Assembly: GCA_903970465.1 (NCBI GenBank) | Contig: CAJCIO010000035.1 | Coordinates: forward strand, 1-35,604 | Direction: 5' to 3' | DNA: 35,604 nt | DNA from: Gammaproteobacteria bacterium | GTDB taxonomy: Bacteria; Pseudomonadota; Gammaproteobacteria; Pseudomonadales; Pseudomonadaceae | Part shown: one piece after another, positions 14,968-22,971 of the stretch | How positions within the stretch are numbered: the stretch's first letter is position 1 | Layout of the letters: each line of letters starts with the position of its first letter | Notes under the pieces: generated by a model | Told to the model about the DNA's origin: nothing | Seen by the model: only the letters and a program-made list of their open reading frames with translations | Database searches by the model: none | Translations under genes and position numbers: made by a program

Positions 14968-17169
14968 ATGCCCATGAACACGATGACGCTTGATGGCGGG
15001 GTTTCGAGTGCCGCCGAGACGGGTTTCCAGAACAAATCCCAATCCCGAGTCCAGGAAGGCCAGCCTTACCCGCTGGGCGCTAACTGGGACGGCTCGGGGG
15101 TCAATTTCGCGATCTTTTCCGCCCACGCCACCAAGGTCGAACTATGTCTGTTCGACGCCGAGGGCAAGGAAGAAATCGAACGGATCGAGTTGCCGGAATT
15201 CACCAACGAGATCTGGCACGGTTACCTGCCCAACGCTCGCCCCGGCACCCTCTACGGTTACCGGGTGCACGGCCCGTACGATCCACAGAACGGCCATCGC
15301 TTCAACCACAACAAGCTGCTGATCGACCCCTATGCCAAGCAGATCGTCGGTGAGCTGCAATGGGATGACGCGCTTTTCGGCTACACCATCGGCCACCCCG
15401 ATGCCGACCTGTCGTTCGACGAGCGCGACAGCGCGCCGTTCATGCCCCGCTGCCGGGTCATCGATCCGGCTTTCACCTGGGGCAACGTGCCCAAGCCTAG
15501 CGTGCCGTGGGACAAGACCATTTTCTACGAAGCGCACGTGCGCGGTTTCACCAAACAGCACCCTGGCGTGCCGGAAGATGTGCGCGGCACCTTCGCGGCC
15601 TTTCATGAAAGCGATGTGGTGGACTACATCAAATCGCTGGGCGTGACCTCGGTCGAGCTGATGCCGATCCACTACTTCCTCGATGACAATCATCTGCTGG
15701 AAAAGGGCCTGCACAACTACTGGGGCTACAACACCCTGGCCTTCTTCGCCCCGCACGCGCGCTACATGGCCGGGCAGTCGATCGGCGAGTTCAAGGTGAT
15801 GGTCTCGCGCATGCACAAAGCGGGGCTTGAGGTGATCCTCGACGTGGTCTACAACCACACTGCCGAAGGCAACGAGATGGGCCCGACGCTGTCGCTCAAG
15901 GGTATCGACAACGCCAACTACTATCGCCTGATGCCCGATGATGCGCGCTACTACATCAACGATACCGGCACTGGCAACACGCTGAACATGAGCCACCCCT
16001 GCGTGCTGCAGATGGTCACCGACTCGCTGCGCTACTGGACCCAGGAAATGGGCGTGGATGGTTTCCGCTTCGACCTGGCGACCATTCTAGGCCGCGAGCC
16101 CCATGGTTTTGACGAAGGCGGTGGTTTTCTCGACGCCTGCCGCCAAGACCCGGTGCTCAACGGTATCAAGCTGATCGCCGAGCCATGGGACTGTGGCCCG
16201 GGCGGCTATCAGGTGGGTAACTTCCCGCCCGGCTGGATGGAGTGGAATGACAAGTTCCGCGATATCTCTCGCGCTTTCTGGAAAGGTGACGACGAGCAGA
16301 TCGGCGACTTCGCCAAGATCCTTCTGGCGTCCGGCGACCAGTTCAACCAGCGAGGCCGCAAGCCGTCTTCGTCAGTGAACTTCATCACCGCTCACGATGG
16401 TTTCACCCTCAACGACTTGGTCTCGTACAACGAGAAGCACAACGAAGCCAACGGTGAAGACAATCGCGACGGCCATTCCGACAACCGCTCGTGGAACTGC
16501 GGTGTCGAGGGCGAGACGGACGATCCCGAGATCATCGAGTTGCGCTACCGGCAGATGCGCAACCTGCTGGCGACGTTGTTCCTGGCCCAGGGTACGCCGA
16601 TGCTGCTGGCCGGCGACGAGTTCGCGCGCACCCAGGGCGGCAGCAACAATGCCTACTGCCAGGACAGCGAAATCGGCTGGATCAACTGGGAGATCAGTGA
16701 GAAGAGCGCCGAGTTGCAGGACTTCACCCGCTACTTGATCGACTTGCGCAAACGTTATCCGTTGCTGCGCCGCAATCGCTTCTTTACTGGGATGTACAAC
16801 GAGCAGTTGGACATCAAGGACGTCACCTGGCTGCAGCCCAGCGGTGAGGAAATGGGCAACGAGCAATGGAGCGATGGTAGTAATCGCTGCATGGGCATAC
16901 TGCTCGACGGCCGTGCGCAACCGACCGGGATTCGCAAGGCCGGCGGCGATGCCTCGTTGCTGATCATCGTCAATGCACACTATGACGTGGTGGATTTCGT
17001 CTTGCCGGCTGTGCCGCAAGGTCAGCACTGGCTGTTGCAACTGGACACCAACCAGCCAGATCTGGACGCGGGCGACAAGTTCGAGTTCAACAGCAGTTAT
17101 CAGGTGACCGGGCGTTCGACCCTGCTGTTTGAAATGGCTGTAAGCAAGAAAAAGCGCCGCGCTTCGTGA
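14968..17169 (+). CDS. glgX: Glycogen debranching enzyme (GH13 isoamylase type)
   Basis: A 733-residue enzyme that hydrolyses alpha-1,6 branches of limit dextrins. The N-terminal CBM48-like domain (GANWDGSGVNFAIFSAHATK) is followed by the catalytic barrel: nucleophile D369 in DGFRFDLA, acid/base E405 in AEPWDCGPGGY, and third acid D477 in TAHDGFTLNDLVSYNEKHN. The GlgX-specific stretch NGEDNRDGHSDNRSWNCG is present, and a small C-terminal domain ends the protein. ATG 14968 or 14974 are both possible; GAAGAG lies upstream. No glgA, glgB or treYZ is adjacent in this window, although in pseudomonads these act together in glycogen and trehalose turnover under osmotic stress. The REP array begins right after the stop. 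Confidence 0.93.
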   Translation: MPMNTMTLDGGVSSAAETGFQNKSQSRVQEGQPYPLGANWDGSGVNFAIFSAHATKVELCLFDAEGKEEIERIELPEFTNEIWHGYLPNARPGTLYGYRVHGPYDPQNGHRFNHNKLLIDPYAKQIVGELQWDDALFGYTIGHPDADLSFDERDSAPFMPRCRVIDPAFTWGNVPKPSVPWDKTIFYEAHVRGFTKQHPGVPEDVRGTFAAFHESDVVDYIKSLGVTSVELMPIHYFLDDNHLLEKGLHNYWGYNTLAFFAPHARYMAGQSIGEFKVMVSRMHKAGLEVILDVVYNHTAEGNEMGPTLSLKGIDNANYYRLMPDDARYYINDTGTGNTLNMSHPCVLQMVTDSLRYWTQEMGVDGFRFDLATILGREPHGFDEGGGFLDACRQDPVLNGIKLIAEPWDCGPGGYQVGNFPPGWMEWNDKFRDISRAFWKGDDEQIGDFAKILLASGDQFNQRGRKPSSSVNFITAHDGFTLNDLVSYNEKHNEANGEDNRDGHSDNRSWNCGVEGETDDPEIIELRYRQMRNLLATLFLAQGTPMLLAGDEFARTQGGSNNAYCQDSEIGWINWEISEKSAELQDFTRYLIDLRKRYPLLRRNRFFTGMYNEQLDIKDVTWLQPSGEEMGNEQWSDGSNRCMGILLDGRAQPTGIRKAGGDASLLIIVNAHYDVVDFVLPAVPQGQHWLLQLDTNQPDLDAGDKFEFNSSYQVTGRSTLLFEMAVSKKKRRAS

Positions 17170-17174
17170 CACCC

Positions 17175-17876
17175 TGTGCTCGCGAAGCGGGGCTTTTAGC
17201 AGCACCGTAAAGTCTGCGCTGCTGCACCCGGCCTCGTCGCGAGCAAGCTTGGCTCCCACAGGTGTACGACTGAAGATCGGCCAGCACCGTGGGAGCAAGG
17301 CTTGCCCGCGAAGGGGTTTCGGCAGCACTGCAGATTTGTGCTGCTGCATCCGGCCTCTTCGCGAGCAAGCTTGGCTCCCAGAGGTGTATGACTGAAGATC
17401 GGTCAGCACCGTGGGAGCAAGGCTTGCCCGCGAAGGGGTTTCGGCAGCACTGTAGATTTGTGCTGGTGCATCGGGCCTCTTCGCGAGCAAGCTTTGCTCC
17501 CACTGGTGTACGACTGAAGATCGACTAGCACCGTGGGAGCATGGCTTGCCCGCGAAGGGGTTTGGGGCAGCGCTGCAGATTTGTGCTGCTGCATCGGGCC
17601 TCTTCGGGAGCAAGCTTGGCTCCCACAGGTGTACGACTGAAGATTGGCCAGCACCGTGGGAGCAAGGCTTGCCCGCGAAGGGGTTTGGGCGGCACTGTAG
17701 ATTGTGCTGCTGCATCGGGCCACTTCGCGAGCAAGCTTGGCTCCCACAGGTGTACGACTGAAGATCGGCTAGCACCGTGGGAGCAAGGCTTGCCCGCGAA
17801 GGGGTTTCGGAAGCACTGAAGAGGTGTGCTGCTGCATCGGGCCTCTTCGCGAGCAAGCTTTGCTCCTACAGCCATA
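17175..17876. repeat. Tandem array of ~122-bp REPIN units (REP pairs in inverted orientation)
   Basis: The gene-free stretch after glgX is a head-to-tail array. One REP half (CGAGCAAGCTTGGCTCCCAC, reverse orientation) occurs six times, with its GAGCAAGC core starting at 17241, 17363, 17485, 17608, 17729 and 17851. The other half (GTGGGAGCAAGGCTTG..., forward) occurs five times, at 17289, 17411, 17533, 17656 and 17777. Periods are therefore 121-123 bases. The spacers are also conserved: one contains AGGTGTACGACTGAAGAT, the other a third dyad (AGCAC...GTGCT). A degraded partial unit begins the array at ~17175. Copies differ by only a few bases, suggesting recent amplification. Reading frames stay open through it by chance of composition. 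No REP-associated transposase is in the window. Confidence 0.92.
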
Positions 17877-17937
17877 GCGTCCAACCGCCTGTTGCAGCTA
17901 CGATGCCATTCAAAACGTGGCCGCAGCAGGACCCCTC

Positions 17938-18981
17938 GTGGTAAAAAAATCCAGACGCGAACTGGCCTCTCTCGGCGCCGTAGCCCGTGATATCCCCCTG
18001 ACTCTCGCCGATGTCGCCCGCCATGCCGGGGTGTCGACCATGACCGCCTCGCGCGCGTTGAGCCGCCCGGAACTGGTCAGCCAGAGTACCCGCGAAAAAG
18101 TCCTGCAATCGGTGCAGACCCTCGGTTACGTGCCCAACCTGCTGGCCGGCAGCCTCGCGTCGAGCAAAAGCCGCCTGGTAGCCATCCTGCTGCCAACCAT
18201 CAGCCATTCACTGTTCGCCACCACCGTGCAAGCGCTCATGGATCGACTCACCGAGGCCGGCTATCAGACGCTGCTGGGCCCCACCGGTTACTCCCCGGAA
18301 AAGGAACAGGCGTTGCTCGAGGCCATCCTCGGTCGGCGCCCCGATGGCATCGTCTTGACCGGTTCGCTGCACACCGCGGCCAGCCGCGCGCGCCTGGCTG
18401 GTGCCGGCATCCCGGTGGTCGAAGCCTGGGACCTGAGCGAACAGCCGCTGGACATGCAGGTAGGCTTTTCTCACGAAGCGGTAGGCGCAGCCTTGGCCAC
18501 ACACTACCTGGAAAAAGGCTACCGACGCTTCGGCGTCATCACCGCCGACGATCCCCGCGGCCACCGACGCTGCCAGGCGTTGGTCCGGCAGTTGGCGCAA
18601 AACGGGATCAGCGACGTGCCCGTGCAGGTCATGCCGCTGCCCGCCACCTGGCAACTCGGACGCGAAGGCCTGCGCCAATTGCTCGCCCTGCCAGCACCAC
18701 CGCAACTGGTGCTGTGCAGCTCCGACACCATTGCCTTGGGCGTGCTCGCCGAGGCCGCCAGCCTGGGCCTGCGGGTGCCCGAGCAACTGGCGGTGGTGGG
18801 GTTTGGCGATTTGAGCGAGGCGAGTTTCGCGCACCCGTCGCTGTCGACTGTGAGCATCAATGCCGCTTTGATGGGCTTGGGGGTGGCCGAAGCGCTATTG
18901 GGGCGCTTTGCCGATGGCGCGTGCAATCGCGCTCTGGCGGTGGATACCGGGTTTGTGTTGCAGGATCGGGGCAGCAGCTGA
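17938..18981 (+). CDS. LacI-family transcriptional regulator (GntR/gluconate-type), candidate regulator of gudD
   Basis: A 347-residue LacI-type repressor. The DNA-binding headpiece is at ~15-70 (LTLADVARHAGVSTMTASRAL, then the hinge helix ending NLLAGSLASSKS). The sugar-binding core follows (LVAILLPTISHSLFATTVQ; RPDGIVLTGSLH; LAVVGFGDLSE). The start is a GTG: 17938 has AGGA six bases upstream, while GTG 17917 would add seven residues. The closest family picture is the gluconate-type GntR branch. No sugar gene is directly adjacent, but ~920 bases downstream, past higBA, the gudD promoter carries a perfect LacI-type palindrome. I infer that this protein controls gudD with glucarate or a related acid as inducer. 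Confidence 0.85.
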   Translation: MVKKSRRELASLGAVARDIPLTLADVARHAGVSTMTASRALSRPELVSQSTREKVLQSVQTLGYVPNLLAGSLASSKSRLVAILLPTISHSLFATTVQALMDRLTEAGYQTLLGPTGYSPEKEQALLEAILGRRPDGIVLTGSLHTAASRARLAGAGIPVVEAWDLSEQPLDMQVGFSHEAVGAALATHYLEKGYRRFGVITADDPRGHRRCQALVRQLAQNGISDVPVQVMPLPATWQLGREGLRQLLALPAPPQLVLCSSDTIALGVLAEAASLGLRVPEQLAVVGFGDLSEASFAHPSLSTVSINAALMGLGVAEALLGRFADGACNRALAVDTGFVLQDRGSS

Positions 18982-19035
18982 TGTCAAAGAACCGTGGCGC
19001 CAGTAGAACGACCACGGTTCTTGACGTGCGCGGGC

Positions 19036-19350
19036 TCACCCATTGACCGCCGGGGCCACCTCGGCCAGCCCCACGTCCAGCCGCGCGATGGTCGGCACGT
19101 CACGATGCTGGGCCTGCCACAGGTCATAGGCCGCCTGCTCTGCCAGGTACATCCGCGCACTGCCCAGGCCGGCCATCTCCAGACGCCAGGCCAGATCGGC
19201 GGAAATCGCCGCGCGACAGTTGAGCACCGTCGACAACTGGCCGCGGGAATAGCCCAGATGCGCGGCCAAGGCAGTAATGGTCAACTTGATCGCCGGCAGC
19301 ACGTCTTCGCGCAGCGCCTCGCCGGGATGGGGTGGGTTGTACATCACCAT
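19036..19350 (-). CDS. higA: HigA-type antitoxin (XRE-family helix-turn-helix)
   Basis: A 104-residue antitoxin. It opens with the HigA signature NPPHPGEALREDVLPA, followed by an XRE helix-turn-helix (ITALAAHLGYSRGQLSTVLNCRAAISADLAWRLEMA) at ~28-68 and a C-terminal tail. It binds HigB to neutralise it and represses its own promoter. AGGAGC lies eight bases upstream of the ATG. It starts only 13 bases after the higB stop, in the reversed toxin-first order that defines higBA. The pair lies between the LacI regulator and gudD, on the opposite strand. Confidence 0.93.
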   Translation of the reverse strand: MVMYNPPHPGEALREDVLPAIKLTITALAAHLGYSRGQLSTVLNCRAAISADLAWRLEMAGLGSARMYLAEQAAYDLWQAQHRDVPTIARLDVGLAEVAPAVNG

Positions 19351-19363
19351 GGTCCTGCTCCTG

Positions 19364-19642
19364 TCAGTGGTAGTCGAGATAGTCGACCAGCTCTACGTCG
19401 ACGCCATCGAACCGATAGATAAGGCGCCAGTTACCCGATACCGAAACCGACCAGAAGTCCACCAGGTCACCCTTGAGCAGGTGCAGGCGGTTGCCGGGAC
19501 GGTCCATGTGCTGTGGCGCCGTGGCGTGTTCGAGTGACGCAAGCAGACGGCGCAGTCGAGCCACGTGATCGACCCGCACACCGCGCGTACTGCCGCTGAT
19601 GTACAGAGCCCTCAGTCCTTTGTGTCGAAAGGTCTTGATCAT
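19364..19642 (-). CDS. higB: HigB-type toxin, ribosome-dependent mRNA interferase (RelE superfamily)
   Basis: A 92-residue RelE-fold toxin that cleaves mRNA on the ribosome. It has the canonical opening MIKTFRHKGL, the middle RLRRLLASLEHATAPQHMDRPGNRLH, the GNWRLIYRF core strand, and the C-terminal V-D-Y-L-D-Y-H with the terminal Tyr-His seen in active HigB proteins, so the toxin looks intact. There is no good ribosome-binding site: CTCTCCC directly precedes the ATG. A plausible promoter puts the start of transcription at or next to the A of the ATG, so the message may be leaderless. Two GTAAGGC-type operators lie upstream. Confidence 0.93.
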   Translation of the reverse strand: MIKTFRHKGLRALYISGSTRGVRVDHVARLRRLLASLEHATAPQHMDRPGNRLHLLKGDLVDFWSVSVSGNWRLIYRFDGVDVELVDYLDYH

Positions 19643-19650
19643 GGGAGAGT

Positions 19651-19700
19651 GTAAGGCCTCGCATTACGTTAAGCAACGATTTTGTAAGGCGATGCCTTAC
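19651..19700. promoter_or_regulatory. Two HigA operators and higBA promoter
   Basis: A perfect 17-base dyad GTAAGGCGATGCCTTAC lies at 19684-19700 and a near-copy GTAAGGCCTCGCATTAC at 19651-19667, exactly 33 bases apart (about three helical turns). On the minus strand TTGCTT (19676-19671), 17 bases and TACACT (19653-19648) form a plausible promoter. The near-copy then overlaps the -10 element and the perfect dyad lies just upstream of the -35. Both would suit HigA dimers binding on one DNA face. Confidence 0.65.
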
Positions 19701-19900
19701 GCTTGCACTGATACTGATACTGCGCGGTAGCCTGAATGCCGATGAAAGACCTGCGCCCGCCAACCGCGCCTCGTATCAGGGCGGCTTCGCAGAGAAAGCC
19801 GCCGCCGAGTAAATGCCAGAAATCGCCCCGCGCTGCTCAGGGAGATTGTTCCCGCAGGTTTCCGGGGACAGGCGACAGCAAAGAATTCTGACCACCGCCC

Positions 19901-19928
19901 TTGAATGATAGCGCTATCAGTATATTAT
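19901..19928 (+). promoter_or_regulatory. gudD promoter with LacI-type operator in the spacer
   Basis: TTGAAT (19901-19906), 16 bases and TATTAT (19923-19928) form a good sigma-70 promoter. The perfect 14-base palindrome TGATAGCGCTATCA occupies 19906-19919, between the two elements. This is the classic placement and symmetry (central CG) of a LacI-family operator. The TAGCGCT core is, as I recall, also in the site reported for the gluconate repressor GntR of P. aeruginosa. Confidence 0.7.
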
Positions 19929-19941
19929 CCATCTCGCAGTT

Positions 19942-19959
19942 GTACGATGACGTACGATG
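19942..19959. repeat. Direct repeat GTACGATG in the gudD leader
   Basis: GTACGATG occurs at 19942-19949 and 19952-19959, exactly one helical turn apart, just downstream of the predicted gudD transcription start. The second copy contains CGTACG, the core of the palindrome upstream of the chemoreceptor gene (12574-12583). It may be a site for a second regulator. Confidence 0.4.
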
Positions 19960-20011
19960 CAATCGAACGTCTGTTGCACCTCTCGATATCAACGACGAGC
20001 ACCTAATAACA

Positions 20012-21364
20012 ATGAATTCACTGACTCAGCACACCCAGACCGGCACCCCCGTCATCACCGAACTGCACGTGGTACCGGTGGCCGGCCACGACAGCATGTT
20101 GATGAACCTCAGCGGCGCCCATGGCCCCTACTTCACCCGCAACGTGGTGATTCTCAAGGACAGCGCCGGCCATGTCGGCGTCGGTGAGGTGCCTGGCGGC
20201 GAGGCCATTCGCAAGACGCTCGAAGACGCCCGCCCGCTGGTACTCGGCGCCTCCATCGGCCGTTATCAGAACATCCTCGAACAGGCCCGCACGGCCTTCG
20301 CCGATCGTGATGTCGGTGGTCGCGGCCTGCAGACGTTCGACCTGCGCATCGCCATCCATGCCGTCACCGCCCTGGAAGCCGCCCTGCTCGATCTGCTCGG
20401 CCAGCACCTCGACGTACCGGTCGCCGCCTTGCTCGGCGAAGGCCAGCAGCGCGACGCCGTGGAGATGCTCGGTTATCTGTTCTATGTCGGCGACAGCAGC
20501 CGTACCGACCTGGCCTATCGTCGCGAAGACGACGCCGACAACGCCTGGTTCGCCCGCCGTCACCACACCGCGCTGACCCCTGAGGCGGTGGTCGAGTTGG
20601 CCGAGGCCGCCTACCAGCGCTACGGCTTCAAGGACTTCAAGCTCAAGGGTGGCGTGCTTGCGGGCGGCGCCGAGATCGAAGCGGTGACAGCCCTGCACGA
20701 GCGTTTTCCGGACGCGCGCATCACCCTCGACCCTAACGGCGCCTGGTCACTGAAAGAAGCCATTAGCCTGTGCCGTGACCAGCATCAGGTGCTGGCCTAC
20801 GCCGAAGACCCGTGCGGCGCCGAAAACGGCTATTCGGGCCGTGAAGTGATGGCCGAGTTCCGCCGCGCCACGGGTTTGCGCACCGCAACCAACATGATCG
20901 CCACCGACTGGCGCGAGCTGGGCCATGCCATCCAGCTGCAATCGGTGGACATCCCGCTGGCCGATCCACACTTCTGGACCATGCGCGGTTCGGTACGGGT
21001 GGCGCAGATGTGCAACGAATGGGGCCTGACCTGGGGCTCGCACTCCAACAACCACTTCGACATATCGCTGGCGATGTTCACCCATGTGGCGGCGGCCGCG
21101 CCGGGCAAGATCACCGCTATCGACACCCACTGGATCTGGCAGGACGGCCAGCGCCTGACCAAGGCGCCGTTGCAGATCAACGGCGGCCTGGTGCAGGTGC
21201 CGAAGAAGCCGGGGCTGGGCATCGAGCTCGATTGGGACGCGCTGGCCGCCGCCAACCAAACCTACAAGGGCATGGGCCTGGGCGCGCGCAACGACGCGGT
21301 GGCCATGCAGCACCTGATCCCCGACTGGCAGTTCGACGCCAAGCGCCCGTGCCTGGTGCGCTGA
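20012..21364 (+). CDS. gudD: D-glucarate dehydratase (enolase superfamily)
   Basis: A 450-residue enzyme that removes water from D-glucarate (and L-idarate) to give 5-keto-4-deoxy-D-glucarate. It matches the E. coli enzyme closely by eye: [20 protein letters not shown] at the start, the catalytic K-x-K as K210-L-K212, ITLDPNGAW and YAEDPCGAE metal-ligand strands, and H344 in GSHSNNHFD. The ATG at 20012 gives the usual family length; the open frame extends to a TTG at 19901, but that lies in the promoter. It is followed by a REP-like hairpin and then a symporter. No kdgD or ketoglutarate-semialdehyde dehydrogenase gene is near, so the next steps must be encoded elsewhere. Confidence 0.95.
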   Translation: MNSLTQHTQTGTPVITELHVVPVAGHDSMLMNLSGAHGPYFTRNVVILKDSAGHVGVGEVPGGEAIRKTLEDARPLVLGASIGRYQNILEQARTAFADRDVGGRGLQTFDLRIAIHAVTALEAALLDLLGQHLDVPVAALLGEGQQRDAVEMLGYLFYVGDSSRTDLAYRREDDADNAWFARRHHTALTPEAVVELAEAAYQRYGFKDFKLKGGVLAGGAEIEAVTALHERFPDARITLDPNGAWSLKEAISLCRDQHQVLAYAEDPCGAENGYSGREVMAEFRRATGLRTATNMIATDWRELGHAIQLQSVDIPLADPHFWTMRGSVRVAQMCNEWGLTWGSHSNNHFDISLAMFTHVAAAAPGKITAIDTHWIWQDGQRLTKAPLQINGGLVQVPKKPGLGIELDWDALAAANQTYKGMGLGARNDAVAMQHLIPDWQFDAKRPCLVR

Positions 21365-21371
21365 CAAATCC

Positions 21372-21432
21372 GTAGCGAAGGGCTCGCCCCCGATAGTTGT
21401 ATCAACTTTTCGGGGGCAAGCCCCCTCGCTAC
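21372..21432. terminator. Long REP-type hairpin after gudD
   Basis: Arms starting GTAGCGAAGGGCTCGCCCCC (21372-21391) and ending GGGGGCAAGCCCCCTCGCTAC (from 21412) pair over about 20 bases with two small internal mismatches. AAAAAA follows. This is the GTAGCGA/GCCCCC REP variant common in P. fluorescens, and it can also end or process the gudD message before the symporter gene. Confidence 0.6.
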
Positions 21433-21492
21433 AAAAAAGCCTCACCCATCCAATAACAATGTTCGACCATTCCCCGGAATGAGGAGACCGCA

Positions 21493-22914
21493 ATGGATAC
21501 AAGAATAATGATCATCCTGGCCCTGACGGCAGGCTATTTCGTGGTGATGTCGTGCATCGGCTACGGCGTGCGCAAACACGCCAAGAGCAGCGATGGCTTC
21601 ACGGGTGGCGGGCGCAGTTTCCCGCCGTTTCTGATCGGCGCGCTGTTGCTGTCGGAATTCATCGGCAGCTCGGTGAGCATCGGCACCGCGCAGAAAGGCT
21701 TCGAGGCCGGTATCTCGGCAGCCTGGAACCTGGTGGCGCTGGCCCTGGGCTTTTTGCTGCTGGCCCTGATATTGGCGAAAAAGTATCGCGAGACCGGGCT
21801 CAATACCATCTCTGGCATCCTCGCGCAAAACTACGGTCAAGGCGTGCGCTACGCCGCTTCGATCCTGACCATCTGCGCGTTGAGCATCGTTTCGGTGGCG
21901 CTGTATGCCAGCGGCGGCGCGGTACTGGCGGCGGTGCTGAACATCGACAAAACCCTGGCGATCCTGCTGGTGGGCGTGGTAACGGTGTTCTATGTGAGCC
22001 TGGGCGGCATGCGCTCGGTGGTCTATACCAATTTCATTCACGCGACCATCAAGTACATCGGCATCGTCCTGGCGCTGGTGTTCGCCCTGAAGGCCAGTGG
22101 CGGCATCGCCAACCTGCAGGCCAATCTGCCGAGCAAGATGTTCGACGTCACCGGCGTGGGCTGGGGCCAGATCATGGCCTGGATGATCGGCGGTATCGGC
22201 TCGATCTTCGCCACCCAATACGTGATCCAGGCGCTGGTGAGCACCAAGGATGAAAAGACCTCCAAGCGCGCCTGCTTCTATGTGTCGTCGCTGATGATTC
22301 CGTTCGGCCTGATGGCCGCGACCATCGGCATGTGCAGCGCCTTCCTGTATCCGGGCATCAAGTCGATCGACGCGTTCCCGGCGCTGATCGCACACATGCC
22401 CACCTACGCTGCGAGCCTGGTGGTGATTGGCCTGGCCGGAGCGCTGTTCGGCGGCATCTCGGCCAACACCCTGGCCTCGGCGACCCTGGCGTTGAAGGAC
22501 TTCTACGATCCCTTTTTCAACAAGGAGAAGAACGACGTCAAATCGGTGATCTTCGTCAAGGTCGCCATCGTGGTCATCGGGTTTTTGCCGCTGGTGCTGG
22601 CGCTGTACGCCGACAAGATCCTGCTCATCGCCTTTCTCGGCAAAGCACTGCGTGCGACCCTCGCGGTGATCGTGCTGATGTGTTTCTATACCCCGAAGTT
22701 CGGCACGCCGCGTGGCGCGCTGGCGGGGGTGATCCTCTCGGTGATCTCGACCATCGGCTGGTTCGTGGCGGGCAACCCTTACGGCATCGACAGCTCGTAC
22801 TTCGCCCTGTTCGCACCGATCCTGACCATGACCATCGCCCATCTGTTCAAGGGCAAAGACGCTACACTGAGCACGTCGCCAAAACCGGCAGCGCTGAGCC
22901 CCGTTCGGCGCTGA
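21493..22914 (+). CDS. Sodium:solute symporter (SSS family)
   Basis: A 473-residue permease with about 13 membrane helices. SSS-type marks are the first helix LALTAGYFVVMSCIGYGVRK, then SDGFTGGGRSFPPFLIGALLLSEFIGSSVSIG (helix 2 with the sodium-site Ser residues), YGQGVRYAASILTICALS, and VSLGGMRSVVYTNFIHATIKY. GAGGAG lies eight bases upstream of the ATG. It lies between gudD and a 2-hydroxyacid dehydrogenase, so I infer that it imports a sugar acid or hydroxy acid used by one or both. The actual substrate cannot be read from the sequence. The gap to the next gene is 57 bases with CGGAGT before its ATG, so the two are probably co-transcribed. Confidence 0.85.
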   Translation: MDTRIMIILALTAGYFVVMSCIGYGVRKHAKSSDGFTGGGRSFPPFLIGALLLSEFIGSSVSIGTAQKGFEAGISAAWNLVALALGFLLLALILAKKYRETGLNTISGILAQNYGQGVRYAASILTICALSIVSVALYASGGAVLAAVLNIDKTLAILLVGVVTVFYVSLGGMRSVVYTNFIHATIKYIGIVLALVFALKASGGIANLQANLPSKMFDVTGVGWGQIMAWMIGGIGSIFATQYVIQALVSTKDEKTSKRACFYVSSLMIPFGLMAATIGMCSAFLYPGIKSIDAFPALIAHMPTYAASLVVIGLAGALFGGISANTLASATLALKDFYDPFFNKEKNDVKSVIFVKVAIVVIGFLPLVLALYADKILLIAFLGKALRATLAVIVLMCFYTPKFGTPRGALAGVILSVISTIGWFVAGNPYGIDSSYFALFAPILTMTIAHLFKGKDATLSTSPKPAALSPVRR

Positions 22915-22971
22915 AGTCGGCGGTTCATTCATTCCGGCCCCAATGGCGGGGCCGCTGCAACGGAGTCAAGC

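Larger units (their letters stand above)
19643..20011. other. Gene-free control region between higBA and gudD
   Basis: This 369-base stretch holds the higBA operators (19651-19700), a perfect eight-base hairpin GGCGGCTT...AAGCCGCC (19780-19803) without a T tail, the gudD promoter and operator (19901-19928), and a GTACGATG direct repeat (19942-19959). I see no convincing gene. A short frame ending in TAA near 19812 reads like protein (…RASYQGGFAEKAAAE) but has no ATG, GTG or TTG start. Confidence 0.6.

Noticed and set aside
16372..17856. 494-codon open frame on the minus strand running from glgX into the REP array
   Set aside because: It is antisense to glgX, whose protein is unmistakable, and its N-terminal part is only translated REP units. 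No ribosome-binding site or family resemblance.
17175..17876. CRISPR array
   Set aside because: The ~122-bp period, conserved spacers and inverted REP halves are not CRISPR-like, and no cas gene is present.
17403..17884. Repetitive minus-strand frames with MGAKLARE-like peptide repeats
   Set aside because: The 122-base period is not a multiple of three, so successive units are read in different frames; openness comes from base composition, not selection for a protein.
19730..19815. Possible small peptide gene ending NRASYQGGFAEKAAAE
   Set aside because: No ATG, GTG or TTG start in that frame and no ribosome-binding site; at most a remnant.
19901..20011. 37-residue N-terminal extension of GudD from a TTG
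   Set aside because: The stretch carries the promoter, operator and leader repeats, and the family length fits ATG 20012.
21442..22932. 496-codon minus-strand open frame
   Set aside because: Antisense shadow of the sodium:solute symporter; rich in Gln, His and Arg with no domain.
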